NCBI RefSeq assembly: GCF_000708205.1
Contig: NW_014575548.1
Coordinates: forward strand, 1-64,000
DNA length: 64,000 nt
Origin: Mixia osmundae IAM 14324
Taxonomy: Eukaryota; Basidiomycota; Mixiomycetes; Mixiales; Mixiaceae
Direction: 5' to 3'
A program made the translations under genes and the position numbers. Within the stretch, counting starts at the first letter, position 1. Every line of letters begins with the position of its first letter. The notes under the pieces are model-generated. The model saw only the letters and a program-made list of their open reading frames with translations. It searched no databases and was not told where the DNA came from. Shown in pieces: positions 1 to 12,082 of this stretch.

Positions 1-3000
1 CGCGGAGAGGTGGTCGGCGAAGGCACTTGCAACTGATCTTTGTTTGCGACCTTCTCGTCGCCTTCTTCTGTGATCACATCCGACGCGATCGACGTGGCAG
101 TGCCGACAGATGCGCCGCGAGAGTGACTTCGCGCCCGCAAAGGTGAGCTCGTCAGAGATACAGGGCTTTGTGGCAGGCCCAATGGCCCTTGCTGAGGCGA
201 TGGTGGCGGGATCTTGCGCAACTTATCATGTATGCTGTCATTCGGATCATTGGGTGCATGGACATGCGGATGGCCTGCATAGAGCTGCGTTGAGGACATA
301 GATGGATCGTGAGCAGCGGGATCCCAAGTCTTGCTTTGGGGCTGCCATCCTACGCCGACGGTCGCGAGCACGAGTCCGCCCACCATTACGCCGAGAGCGC
401 CTGGATGTATCTGAGCCTCTTCAAGCTGCTTCGAGCGACTCTTGAGAACAAGCGAAGAGCTACGCATGCGGCCGCCTCTGATCTGGCCAAAAGTAGCGAG
501 ATTGTCCCGAATACGGTTGATACCCTCGCCATAATCTTCCCGATCTTGAGCGTTCTGCGTCGCTGTCGGCAGAGCATGGGGGTCGGACAGAATGAGACAC
601 TTGATGAAGACACCCTCGAGCCAGTCCGCTGGAATGAATCTAATCGCTGCGCCCAACGGAAGACATAGCGCGCCAAGGACTGCTCGAGGAATTAGCCAGC
701 ATCGGGAGATGAGGAAGAGTGACATACTGATGGAGATAGCCCAGTCACGTCCACTGATCCGGGTGACAGAGAAGGCCGCGCCACCGACGAAAATGATCAG
801 AATCTGACCGCCGACCATGATGCTGAAGATGAGCAGGAACCATATATTGCGAAACACGCCAGCAAATATGTTCTGGCCGTCGTCTAACCGCCTTGCATTG
901 AGCTGATTGAAGATTTGACAGAAGACGAAGGTATTGAAGACAAGCGAATTAAGCTCAGAGTCTTGCGCATCGCGTGTTGCCATGTCTGTGCCGGGAGCAT
1001 GATTGCCAAAGATAGCATTGCCTGCAAAATGAAGGACAAGCGTGGTGACAAGCTGATAGATGCTCTGCGCGATGATCAAGCGCCACATGCGCACGTTGAT
1101 GAGCGGCGCCGTCTTTGGATCCGGCTTGCGGTTGAGTGACTCGGGTGTAGCTGGATCAGTAGCGAGTGCGAGTGCTGCAAAGGTGTCCATGATGAGGTTG
1201 ACCCAGAGTAGTTGCACGGCCGTCAGAACACTACGCTCCTCTGACGACGCTACGGCACTGATGAAGGTGAGTAAGACGGCCACAATGTTGACCGAGATCT
1301 GAAATTGCAGGAATTTGCGAACGGCGTCATTGACACAGCGACCCCACATGATGGCGGTTACGATGCTCGCAAAGTTGTCATCCATCAATATGATATCAGA
1401 TGCTTCTTTCGCAACTTCTGTGCCAGCGATGCCCATCGAGAACCCAACATTGGCACTCTTGAGTGCAGGACCGTCGTTGAGACCGTCGCCAGTGACGCCT
1501 ACGACCTCGCCACAGGCTTTGAGGTGCTCAACGAGCCTTTGCTTATCCGTGGGTGACGATCGAGCAAGGACTTGTAACCGAGGCGCGATGTCAAACATAT
1601 CCTTTTCGCTCAGCTTTCGGAAGGCAGGTCCGTCCATAATGACGCCACCGGGCTGCAGGATGCCGCACTGTTGAGCGATAGCGCGAGCTGTGATAGGGTT
1701 GTCGCCAGTGACCATCTTGATCGAGACGCCAGCTTTGATGGCCTGAGCTACTGCGTCCGTAACTCCTTCGCGCAATGGGTCGGCCAAGCCAACGATGCCG
1801 ACGAAGACGAGATCATTTGCCAGTGATTTGTATTCGACGCTACCATCTTCAGCCGTCGCTAGGCTAGCGGGCGGCCATTGTTCGAAGTCTTTGTAAGCCA
1901 TTGCGATTGTGCGCAGCGACGAATTGGCGTATGCCATAATAGTGCGGTCCAGATTAGCTTTCTGGGCTCTTGTGAGCGGATTTGTTTGCACGTGATCGCT
2001 GCTTTGGTCAGCGACTATCGCAGATGCGCAGCGAGCCGTCACGATCTCGCTAGCGCCTTTGATATAGAATCGATAGCCGCCGGTAGCAAGCGCAACGACC
2101 ACGCCCATCGCTTTGCGCTCGGATGAGAATGGGTAGAGCTGCATGATTTTGGCCTCTTCTCGGAGCTGTCGGTAGTGCGGCCACTCTTGCTGCATAGCGA
2201 AGAGAAGCATTGCGACTTCTGTCTTTGAGCCGACAAACCCTTCTTCGCCGTGCTCATCGCGGCCTTCGAAAGCAGTCGTATTGATCGCCACAGAGGAGTT
2301 GATCAGATCCTGAACTGGCCGGGGTAGCTCTCGCTTAAGATCGCTTATGTCAAAAGAGCGATCTGAAGACGGCACAGCTGCCACGGATTCGTCGACAGTA
2401 CCGTTCGTATTCAGCTCGGTGTCATTTGGTTTCGGTGAGCCAACGCCGTCCTTGAGATCTTCGTTGGCCAGACGATGAGCGAATTTCAGATGCACGCCGA
2501 GCGACCCTGCGACTACTGTCATTTTGTTCTGAGTGAGCGTGCCGGTCTTATCGGTGCAAATGACTGTCGCGTTCGCCATAGTTTCGCACGAGCCAAGGAC
2601 TCGCACGAGAAGATTTTCTTTCGTCATCCTGCGTGTAGCAAACGCAAGCGCGAGGGTCACTGCGAGAGGAAGGCCTTCAGGCACGGCCACGACAACGACA
2701 GTGACTGCGATAATGAGAATTTGTATGAAGCTCTGGCCTTTCTGGTCCGGCGTCCTGCTCGTAAGAGTCAGCTTAGCTTGCAAAGAGTGTCTGCGAGCTG
2801 ACCTGTTGGGATTCGTGGATAGCTGAACGAAGAAACGAATCATAAGGACGCCAAAGAGTAGCAGACCGGCGGCTGAGCCAAGCTTAGCGATGAGCTCGGC
2901 CAGTCTGTTCAGCTTGAGTTGCAGGGGCGTATTCTCGCTCTCGCCTTGCAAAGACATCATGATCTTTCCATTGAAGGAATGCTGACCGACGCTGGCGACA

Positions 3001-4754
3001 AGGTAGCGACCCTGACCCTCAACGACCTTACTGCCACTGAGCAGGAAGCAATCATCTTTCCCTGTCGCGCTGCTACCTTTGCCTCTCCGCCGCTCTACGA
3101 GGTTGTTATAGCTGTCCTTTTTGATGGCGTCAGATTCGCCCGTCGCTGAGGACTCGTCACATTTGACGTTGTGACCTTCAAGGAAGATGCCGTCGACAGG
3201 TAGGATCTCGCCAGGCTCAAGCAGGAGTATGTCACCAGCGACCACATCGTGCACGTTCACCAATTGCTCGGCGCCGGAACGTATGGCTTTGACATTACGA
3301 TCCTCCTTCTGAGCATTGAGACGTCTGAATTGTCGCTCCTTCTGATAGTCGTTGACGCTGCCAATGATGACTACGATGAGGATGGCCGCAATAATGGCGA
3401 CACCTTCGACATAATCCACCTGAGGTGCCGTGCAGACCTGACCCGCAGGGCTGCCGGTCGGACAGGGTACAACCTCTGCAGGCGTACCGAGATCTTGATA
3501 CAGACCTAGGGCTAACGAGACTACGGCAGCGATGCTCAAGATGATCTGCACGAGACATTAGCGCTGAAAGCATCGTCAGTCCTGGAGGTTGAAATTGCTC
3601 ACCAAGACTTTGTCTTGCATTGCAAGCCACATGAGCTTCAATAGACTCTTAGACTGTCGCGTTGGTAGCTTATTGGCACCGAAGATGCGCTGACGATCTG
3701 CAATGCTTGCGCCTGGCACTCTGCCGCCACCGTCTGCGTCAGCCACAAGTCCGTTCTTCTGGTCCGAATGAAGGGATTGCAACAAGGCATCAGAGCCTCC
3801 AAGAGCGGCCAGCTCATCGACGGATTTTGGATCGAAGATATGAGCCAGTTTTGAAGGCGGGATTGTGAAAGGTCCCATTTCTGCCGGCGAGGGATCAGGC
3901 AGCTCCGGCACAACGAGGCCTGACTTCTTCTCTGATGGCTCTTCTGTTTCGTCTACGGAAGTCTTGCGAGCGAAGAGACGCCCCACGACAGGCAAGCGAG
4001 CCAAGCCATTTGCTTGGACAGCGGACCTTGAGGTAGCACGACGCTCGAGCGCCTTTTCTGTTGTTGCATCTTCGTGCTTTGCTGGCAATTCGCCCTTGAT
4101 AGAGATAGGCGAGCCAGAAAGATCTGAGGCACGGTCGGGTACAGTCTCGGTAGAGCTGAGGACTGAAGTAATGCTGACGCCACTGGTCTTGCGAATATGT
4201 CGAGATTGATTGCCAGCGATCAAGACAGGGCTAGGAGAGAGCGCATCGTCTGCGCTCAGCGACTGTCTGGCCCCGAACGCGCGATGATGCGCTTTAAGGG
4301 CTTCTTTCTCTTTCTCTTTGGCGCGCATCTGACCATCCGGATCATCGTTTCGACGTAGCGCGAGCGAGCTCTGAGCGACAAACGGCGTGGTGCTGGACGA
4401 AGGCGAAGGCGGCACAGAATGCTCGCCCTGTGTGCTCAGATTGAGACTGCTTCCTAGCAGCGAAGGCATGCCAGCTCCTGCGCTCGAGGGCGCGTCGGAA
4501 CCGCGTCTAGCGACAAAGACATCCTCTGTGTCGTCTTGTGGGCTATCATCCTCCTCATCCGAATCTGGCTGTGAGATTACCCGATCGGGTGGCGATGACA
4601 TGTTGGCATCGCCGCTTGATTTTCCTACATCAGGTGAGGGCGTCAAGATCAGGACGGGCGGCGGTGCGAGACTGCCGGAGCGAGAATGGCCCATCAGTGA
4701 GCTTGTAGCTGTTGGTGTACGTGTATGTGACGCTGTAGAAGGCGAGGAAGTCAT
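1..4754 (-). CDS. PMC1: Vacuolar-type calcium-transporting P-type ATPase (partial)
   Basis: Plasma-membrane-type (P2B) Ca2+ pump that would move cytosolic calcium into the vacuole at the cost of ATP. Exons on the minus strand are 4754-3603, 3545-2803 and 2754 to the left edge, where the frame is still open, so the C-terminus is missing; about 1,550 codons are visible. The phosphorylation motif DKTGTLT is encoded at 2532-2552. VPEGLPLAVTLALAF (TM4, calcium site) lies just before it, and the TGES loop and the GDGLNDGPALK hinge are intact. The first about 370 residues are a Ser/Pro-rich disordered extension, longer than in yeast Pmc1. The start is the first ATG after an in-frame TTG; both introns (57 and 48 nt) are GT-AG. 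It is divergent from the importin gene, sharing a 0.5 kb promoter region. Family assignment is firm; vacuolar location is inferred from PMC1 relatives. Confidence 0.93.
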
Positions 4755-5266
4755 CTCTTGAGAAGTAGGCAAGCTCGTGCCTGTGCTGTGCAAGTCGCAA
4801 AGGTCGTTCGACCATGCAAAGTCAGCTCATTTTCGCGCTTCCACACGTCCCAACTGACACAAGTGAAGGCAGAGAAGAGCGTTTCGACATGTTGTAAGCC
4901 AGGACAGACTCTCGATGAGCGCTGATGCGGTGCACGTTCAGTCAGGTGTGACAAGAGCTAGTCCTAGTCGAGGATCATTTGGGTGCACGATGAGGTCCGA
5001 GCTGTGGCGATCGCGGTTTCTTCGCAAAACACTGGATTGGAGTGTTGCACCGCTTCGAATTTGACAGCAAGACGAGCGAACGTCTGCCTTATATGTGACT
5101 GCCAAGGCTCGATGATTTCAACGGCTTGGCGGCGACATCGCAGGAGCGGGGCACCCCGCAGTACAGGTCGACGCGCTACCTGAACACGCACACAGAGGCC
5201 GACGAAAATTTGAACGGCCAGACATATCTACTCAGAGGCGCAGTGTGTCGCTAGAGTATCGCCCAC
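4755..5266. promoter_or_regulatory. Divergent intergenic region between calcium ATPase and importin
   Basis: About 510 bp with no convincing ORF lies between two divergent start codons, so it should hold both promoters. A TATA-like string (TTATATG) sits near 5089-5095. One octamer GAGGCGCA at 5235-5242 matches the yeast Crz1/calcineurin consensus GNGGCKCA, but it lies only about 25 bp from the importin ATG, so its link to the calcium pump is weak. Nothing else stands out. Confidence 0.4.
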
Positions 5267-8200
5267 ATGGCGGCGAGTGCCGTCAACAGTCAATATGACT
5301 GCTGAAGCTGACAGATGCCTGCTCTGGCTAGGATCATCAGCAATTTGTAGTGGCGCTACACGACACGCTCGCCGCCTCCCTGGGCTTGGGTCAAGCTATA
5401 CCTGACACGGCAGTCATCAAGAAGGCGTCCAGCGACTTGCAAGACAAGTTCTACAAGCAAGATGCAGCTGTTCCTGCCCTATTTGAAATTTTACTCGGCA
5501 ACGCACAAGATCAAGTGCGACAGCTTGCTGCCGTCGAATGTCGCAAGCGAGTCGGCATCAAGAACGGTCAGAAATGGCTCAAGCTACCTGTTGACCAGCG
5601 CAAGCGCGTCAAAGAGCAGCTGCTACAGTCGCTTACTGATGAATCAAAGTCAGTTATCTTGTCCCTGACTTTCATGATGTCGACTGACTCAGCGAGCAGC
5701 TCTTTGCTTTCGCACGCTCTGGCACGTCTAGCAGGCGCGGTCGCAAAGGTCGAACTGCCGAGCAATGCCTGGCCAGAACTTTTGCCCTGGCTCTGGCGAG
5801 CTGCGAGCGCGCCCGTAGCGACGACGCGCGAAAGGAGCTTGTACACATTGTTCAGCATTCTCGAGACGGTCATTGTCGATCATGACGCTCCTGGTGGCCC
5901 GAGCTTCTCCCAGCACACACCTCAGCTCTTCCAGCTTCTGTCGGGCTCGCTGGCTGATCCTGAGAGTTTGCAAGTCAGATTAATATCGATGCGATGCCTT
6001 GGCCAAATCGCTTCTTACATCGAGCCTGATGAGCAGGATTATATCGCAAGTGCATCTCTGCTGTCTGCTCTGCGCGCAGCTGACGCTTCTCGCCACATAG
6101 AAAGCTTTCCAGGACGTCGTACCGGGAGTTGTGCAAGTCATACAACAAGCGCTCGAGGCGGGCAACGAGGAAGGCTGCAAGCAAGGCTTCGAGATCATCG
6201 AGACAGTCTCCTCGCTGGAAGTACCGCTCATTCAGCCACATCTTACCGCTCTGTGCAGCTTCTTGATCAGCACTGCGCAGAACGAGCAATACGATGAAGA
6301 TCTAAGAATGCCTGCCCTTTCCTCATTGCTCTGGGTCGTGAAGTACAGAAAGTCAAAGATTCAATCACTTGGACTTGCGCGGCCGATTCTCGAAGGACTG
6401 CTACCCGTTGGTGGGCAAGATGAACCCGAAGACATAGACACGGATTCGCCCGCGCGCATAGCCTTCCGTGTCATCGACGCCCTCGCCAACGTCCTGCCGC
6501 CTGCGCACGTTGTTGACCCTCTGATCAATCTGTGTCAGCAATACTCGAGCTCGCCCGATCCCAGGATGCGCAAGTCTGCAGTCATGGCTTTCGGCGTCGT
6601 CTTTGAAGGCTGTTCGCTCTACATTGCGCCTCATCTGGAGCAGCTTTGGCCCTTCATCGAGAAGAGCCTGCAAGATCCGGAGAGCATCGTTCGCAAAGCG
6701 GCTTGTATCGCGTTAGGCTTCATGTGCGAAATGCTAGGCGAGGACTGTGGCAAGAGGCACGCAACTCTGTTACCTCTGATTTTCGATCTCATCAACGATC
6801 CTGCCACGCAAAAGACAGCACTCAATGCGCTCGACTCGCTACTCGAGGTGTTGGGCTCGGCCATTCTGCCGTATCTGCCGACGTTGATGGATCGCTTGCT
6901 TGCGCTGCTCAGTCAGGCACCATTAGAGCTCAAGGGGACTATCGTCGGTGCTATCGGATCAGCTGCCCACGCGGCAAAGACCGACTTTGCGCCCTACTTT
7001 CGCGCTACCATGGACGGCTTGCAGCCCTTCTTGGTCCTCACAGAAGAGGATGAACACGAGCTACGTGGCATCACTCAGGACACCGTCGGTACTCTCGCCG
7101 ATGCGGTTGGTCCAGATGCCTTCCGGCCGTACTTTGCTCCTCTCATGAAACTCGCCATGGAAGGTGCTTCACTTGAAAGCCCGTCTCTACGCGAATGCTC
7201 GTACATCTTCTTCTCAGTCATCTCACGCGTGTACAAAGCCGAGCTGGCGCCCTATCTCACGGATATCATGGCTCTGATAATCGCAAGCCTCAAGCAGTCC
7301 GAGCTTGGCGAGGATGAGCTTGACGAGACAGAAGGCGCGGCCACGAACGGTGTCGGCATAACGCGTCAAGCTCAGGCTCTGCTTGATGCAGCTGAAGCAG
7401 ACGCGGGTGAAGACGGCTTCGTCGACATCGACGAGGATGGTTCCGATGCGTTCGACAATATGGGCGTCTACACTGCTATCGGCATTGAGAAGGAAGTCGC
7501 AGCGGACGCTATCGGCAGCATATTCGAGAACACGCGAGAACACTTTATGCCTTACATCCAGCCTAGTGTTCTCGCTCTCCTGCCGTTGCTCGAGCACGCG
7601 TACGAAGGAATTCGCAAGTCTGCCGCTTGCTCGCTCGTGTCATTCATTGCGACTGCATACGAAATGACAAATCCTCCCAAGTGGGAGCCAGGCGTCGGCA
7701 GCGTGAGTTCTCTCACTATCTCCTAGTAGCTGAGCTTAGTCCAGCTCGTACAGGCTCCGCTTCATGAACGGGTTCAGCAGCTCTCGAACGCAGTCATCGG
7801 TCCTGTATTGGCTATGTGGGCCGAGGAGGAAGAGAGGTATGTGTACATAGCAAGCTCATCCCTTCTGATCCACAAGATGAGATACTACCGTACAACTCAG
7901 CTCACTTTGACGCTACGGCGAATGAGCGGAACACGATTTCTGCCTGACTCTTTCGCTACGGGACATTCTGCGCAGTCGCTGACTGCAATCGCGCGCAGGA
8001 CCAATGTATCATCGCTGTGTGAAGCCCTCTCGGCCATGCTGCTCACAACAGGTCCTCAACCGATTCTACCAGATCGTGCGTATGCCTCACTGGATCAGCA
8101 AGCTGAGGCTGATGGACGCACAGCCACTGAGACGATCTGTCAACGGCTCCACGAGATCATCGAGCGCAAAGCATTGTGCCAGACGCTGGATGCCGATCCA

Positions 8201-9041
8201 GAAGATGACGAAGCTGCCCAAGACGTCTCCGAATGGGACGCAGCCCTTATTCGATCGGCAGAAGAGCTTGTCGGCACGCTGGCCAGCGTACTGGGCAACG
8301 ACTTTTCCCAGGCCTTTGGCACGTTCTTGCCTGCACTTGTGAAATATTACAATGGCACAACTCAGGCAAGCGAAAGGTCAAGCGTTGTCGGATCTCTTGC
8401 AGAAGTATCGAATGGTCTTCAAGCAGGCGTCACGCCCTACACGCAACCATTCTATGATCTCTTCATCGCCGCACTGCTTGACCAGAATCTGGATCTGCGA
8501 AGCAACGCTGCATACGCTATCGGATGTTTGGTCTTGCATAGCAGGGCAGATCTCAGCGCAGCGTATTCTATCATATTGCAGCGTCTGCAGCCACTCTTCC
8601 AGCTGGACGACATGTCTGCGGATGCCAATCAAGCGAGGGATAACGCTTCTGGCTCGGTCGCCCGGTTGATCCTCAAGAATGCCGCAGCCTTGCCGATGGA
8701 TCAGGTTCTACCAGTTCTGTTCAGCGCTATGCCGTTACGGGAAGATTTCCGGGAAAATGTCAGTGCTTGCTGACACGCCAGATATACTGCGCTGACAGAC
8801 AAGTACACAGGAGAAACTCTTCGAGGCCTTCCAGATGCTGGTTCAAACGCAGAACCCTGCGCTGACGCCACATATCAGTCAGCTTCTGCAAATCATCAGT
8901 CAGGTTCTGTCAGCACAGGAGACAGCCAGCGAAGACGAGAAGCCTCTGACGCAAGAAGGATACACTCGCGTAGTCGAGATCGTGAGACGCCTGCCTGCAC
9001 AGCAAGCGCAGGCAGCCGGTCTGGGCGCCCTCCTCGCATAA
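5267..9041 (+). CDS. KAP123: Importin-beta / karyopherin Kap123 (importin-4 family)
   Basis: HEAT-repeat nuclear import receptor for ribosomal proteins and histones, expected to shuttle with Ran. Inferred exons: 5267-5276, 5351-5648, 5700-6045, 6101-7702, 7745-7836, 7999-8758, 8811-9041 (1,112 aa, the usual Kap123 length). The N-terminal importin-beta domain (LQDKFYKQDAAVPALFEIL, QVRQLAAVECRKRV) and the mid and C-terminal HEAT blocks align by eye along the whole length. The intron at 6046-6100 has a GC donor (GCAAGT); only that join restores KAFQDVVPGVVQVIQQ. The intron at 7837-7998 is 162 nt, divisible by three and free of stops, so it could be retained. The start is inferred: the main frame opens with GTG, and a 10-nt first exon with ATG at 5267 restores a start. 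Identity is firm, the first exon less so. Confidence 0.9.
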
Positions 9042-9161
9042 TCCCACTAGATGAAGATGTAGCTAGAAGATGCAGTCACGAAGCAGTAATATCCTCGCGC
9101 CAGATGAAAGATGGGATTGCACAAATGATGTGTCAACATGTACAGCGTGGGTGCTAGGTAA

Positions 9162-10658
9162 TTATGGTCTCTGCGGGATACCAGCTGGACGACTCGGTGC
9201 GAGACCGGAGCCACTCGCAATGGGCGCTCGTGCGTTTGCTCTGGCTGCCTTGGCCGCTGCCTTTTCGCGAGCGCGATGGACTGCGCACGTGGGAGGTCTA
9301 CGAAGGTAGGCACGCTCGGCTGGAGTACAGTGGATAGCACAGAGGCAGCACTTGCAGCCAGGCGTAGCGAAATGCGTGCAGTTGAGTCGAATACAATTGA
9401 GCGGTCCTTCGGCTTCGTTGACGTACTCTTCGATCCACTGAGGCACTTTGTCAAGCTCTGTCGAGAGCTGAGCTTTCTCATTGTGTCTTGCGAGCACGAT
9501 GGGGCCGAGGCGATATTGGATTGCACTGACACCTTTGGCCGCTCTGACACCGAACTCGCGAGAGAGGAGCTGACAGTCTGGCTTGGCAAGATGCAAGCCA
9601 AGGGCCTGGAAATTGAGATGGCAGCGCTGATCAGCGACGGTTGCGCGAGCTTGCCAAACGTCTATAGGATCAGGACGAACACCTTTGACTCGCTTTATTG
9701 CGCTTTCGTGAGTTTTGGCCCAGTCATTGAAGGGTTTGTAACGCTTGCGAAAGACTGTACACCGCATTGGCATGTATGCTATGATCAGGAAAATGAACCT
9801 ACGGGCAAGAGCTTCCGAGACTTGTTCGATCGTGACTTGAGTCTGACCGCAATGGAAGACGAACACGCGGCACATTGCCTTGAGCTCCGCAGTGACATAG
9901 TGGTCAAAGTTCCAGAGATGGTCCCAAGTGATGCCAAAGATGCCGATACGCCAGAGTGCTTGTTGTCTGACCCATGCGTCTGTCCTGATCTCGTTCTGGG
10001 TGTATCTGACGCCCTTAGCACGTTGAGCGGCTCGCCAGGCCCAGTAAGCTGCTGCAAAGTTGCTGAACGACTTTTTCTCGTAGCGCGGTCGAACGGCGAG
10101 TTCATGGCAGCTTCGACAGAAAGGCACTCTGCGACTGTTGGGCGTGGCGAGACTGATGAGGATAGAGATGGCCTTGGGATCATGTTCATTGCATCGAAAA
10201 CAGACGTGAAGATACTTGTCTTTAGCCGTTGCACGTGCGATTCGCCCTGATGCGACGAGATCATCATTGATGGGCGTAGAGGTGGCCATACACCAAATAT
10301 AGTCCGACTCCATGAGATGGCGAAACAGACGATTGACCGAGCTGAGTCCGAACAAGCTGCCAATGTCATCCCTGCCTGACATGATAGCGATCTTGCTGAG
10401 AGTCTCGACGGGCAGGGACATGATCGACGAAGCGGGCTCGTCCATCTCGGACTGACACGAATGAAACGAGTCCTCTCTGCTCAGCTTAGCAGGACGCGCT
10501 TCGTCGGCTGTACTGGCGGGAATCAGAACATGAGGATTGTTGATGATGACCGGACGAGCAGTGCTCGTGCTTGCGAGGGATGTGATAGTCAGTTGATCCC
10601 TCTTGGCGTGTGAGGAGCTCGCATGGTCGTAGAAGGCTGGCTCTCGCAAGAGAACCAT
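9162..10658 (-). CDS. F-box-like protein with Cys/His-rich C-terminal zinc-binding candidate
   Basis: Intronless frame of 498 codons. Residues about 80-125 (MSLPVETLSKIAIMSGRDD followed by LFGLSSVNRLFRHLME) look like an F-box, which would dock to Skp1 in an SCF ubiquitin ligase; the match is to the pattern and is not strong. The long middle has an early CFRC...CRSC set (possible extra metal ligands) and aromatic-rich segments but no leucine-rich repeats or WD40. The last about 100 residues hold Cys and His in the order C-x4-C-x7-C-x2-C-x3-HC, then C-x2-H, followed by a basic Ala-rich tail. The same tail pattern recurs in the ORF at 30123-30674. The chosen ATG is the first in frame; the frame opens 28 codons earlier on TTG. 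It ends 120 bp from the convergent importin stop. Target unknown. Confidence 0.72.
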   Translation of the reverse strand: MVLLREPAFYDHASSSHAKRDQLTITSLASTSTARPVIINNPHVLIPASTADEARPAKLSREDSFHSCQSEMDEPASSIMSLPVETLSKIAIMSGRDDIGSLFGLSSVNRLFRHLMESDYIWCMATSTPINDDLVASGRIARATAKDKYLHVCFRCNEHDPKAISILISLATPNSRRVPFCRSCHELAVRPRYEKKSFSNFAAAYWAWRAAQRAKGVRYTQNEIRTDAWVRQQALWRIGIFGITWDHLWNFDHYVTAELKAMCRVFVFHCGQTQVTIEQVSEALARRFIFLIIAYMPMRCTVFRKRYKPFNDWAKTHESAIKRVKGVRPDPIDVWQARATVADQRCHLNFQALGLHLAKPDCQLLSREFGVRAAKGVSAIQYRLGPIVLARHNEKAQLSTELDKVPQWIEEYVNEAEGPLNCIRLNCTHFATPGCKCCLCAIHCTPAERAYLRRPPTCAVHRAREKAAAKAARANARAPIASGSGLAPSRPAGIPQRP

Positions 10659-10896
10659 AGTGATGCGCCGAATGAGAGCGAGTCCAGAGCTGCGTGTGCT
10701 GCGCAGTCTGTCGAGCGGTCTAGCGGGGGCAGTTGATAACAATCTACGACGTCGGACACGCTTTCAATGTCAAATTGACTCACACGCGACCGCGACGTAT
10801 CGTCCTTATCGACGTCACCGCGTCACCGCTGACAATCACATCTACCCCGCTGACATTCAGCCACCAATCTGCACTGGTTTGGTCGCCACGTCAGGC

Positions 10897-11981
10897 ATGC
10901 CGAGCTCGACAGGCATCTATCCAGCGCTCAAGCCGTTCAGAGAAGAACAATTCGCCGTTAGCGACTTGCATACGCTCTACGTGGCACAGTATGGCAACCC
11001 GAACGGTCTCGCAGCTGTCCATTTGCACGGAGGACCGGGAGGAGGAACCGATCCTTACGATGCACGACGCTTCGACCCTGAGGTCTATAGGATTGTGCTA
11101 TTCGATCAGCGAGGCTCCGGCAAATCAACTCCGTCGAGTGAACTACGAGAGAATACGACTTGGGACCTCGTAGAAGATATTGAAAAGGTTCGTCATATTG
11201 TCCCTGACACTGTGCATGAGCTCATGAACGTCTCCGGCACGACGGACAGATCAGGAGTCATCTACAAATCGAGAAATGGATCGTCTTTGGGGGCTCATGG
11301 GGCAGCACGCTCTCTCTTGCATACGCTCAGAAGCATCCAGAAAGAGTGCTTGCTCTTGTCCTGCGCGGCATCTTCTGCCTACGTAAAGAGGAACTCAAGT
11401 TCTTCTACCAGGGCGACGGAACATCATTTCTCTTTCCCGAGTACTGGCAAGAGTATATCTCTGTCATACCCGAGAACGAACGCGAGGACATCATCAAAGC
11501 ATACCACAGACGACTGACAGGTGATGACAAGTCGGCCCGAGCTGCAGCTGCCAAAGCATGGACAACCTGGGAGATGGCAACTTCGAAATTACATATTGAC
11601 GAGGCGATGGTCAAAGAGGGCGAAGATCCGGCATTTGCAGATGTATTTGCACGTATCGGTACACCTTACCGCTCTTATGCGTTTGCCCGGCTGATATCGA
11701 TGAGCACAGAATGCCACTACTTTGTCAATGAGGGCTGGATGAGACAGGGTCAATTGCTAGAGAAGGAAGAAGTCGACAAACTACGCAAGATACCCGCTGT
11801 GATCGTGCAAGGACGATACGATTGCGTTTGTCCGATGACGACAGCAGAGGCACTGCACCGAGTGTGGCCAGAGGCAAAGTACATCGTCGTTCCCGATGCG
11901 GGACATTCGGCAAAGGAAAAGGGTATCGAGACTGCGCTTATGAACGCTACGGACGACTTTAGACGGCTCAAAGATGTGTGA
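10897..11981 (+). CDS. Proline iminopeptidase (alpha/beta hydrolase, S33)
   Basis: Releases N-terminal proline from peptides. Exons 10897-11187 and 11250-11981 give 340 aa. HGGPGGGTDPYD forms the oxyanion-hole signature of the family, FGGSWGSTL (split close to the intron) carries the nucleophile Ser, and the later GRYD and DAGHS supply the Asp and His of the triad. All three catalytic residues are present and the length matches bacterial and fungal prolyl aminopeptidases. The 62-nt intron is GT-AG. There is no signal peptide, so the enzyme is probably cytosolic. It is followed 100 bp downstream by the PRELI gene on the same strand; no functional link is apparent. Confidence 0.93.
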
Positions 11982-12082
11982 TGAACAAGGAATGCATACT
12001 ACGACGTTTTGTCCATTGCCGGCATTCGACAAGTCGCGTGTTCTCTTTTTGCTCACGCAGCGAGAATGACGCAAGCCAGAAT

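Noticed and set aside
9276-10250. 324-codon ORF on the plus strand
   Set aside because: It lies antisense to the F-box/Cys-rich gene and has no motif; the minus-strand frame shows the conserved Cys/His pattern.
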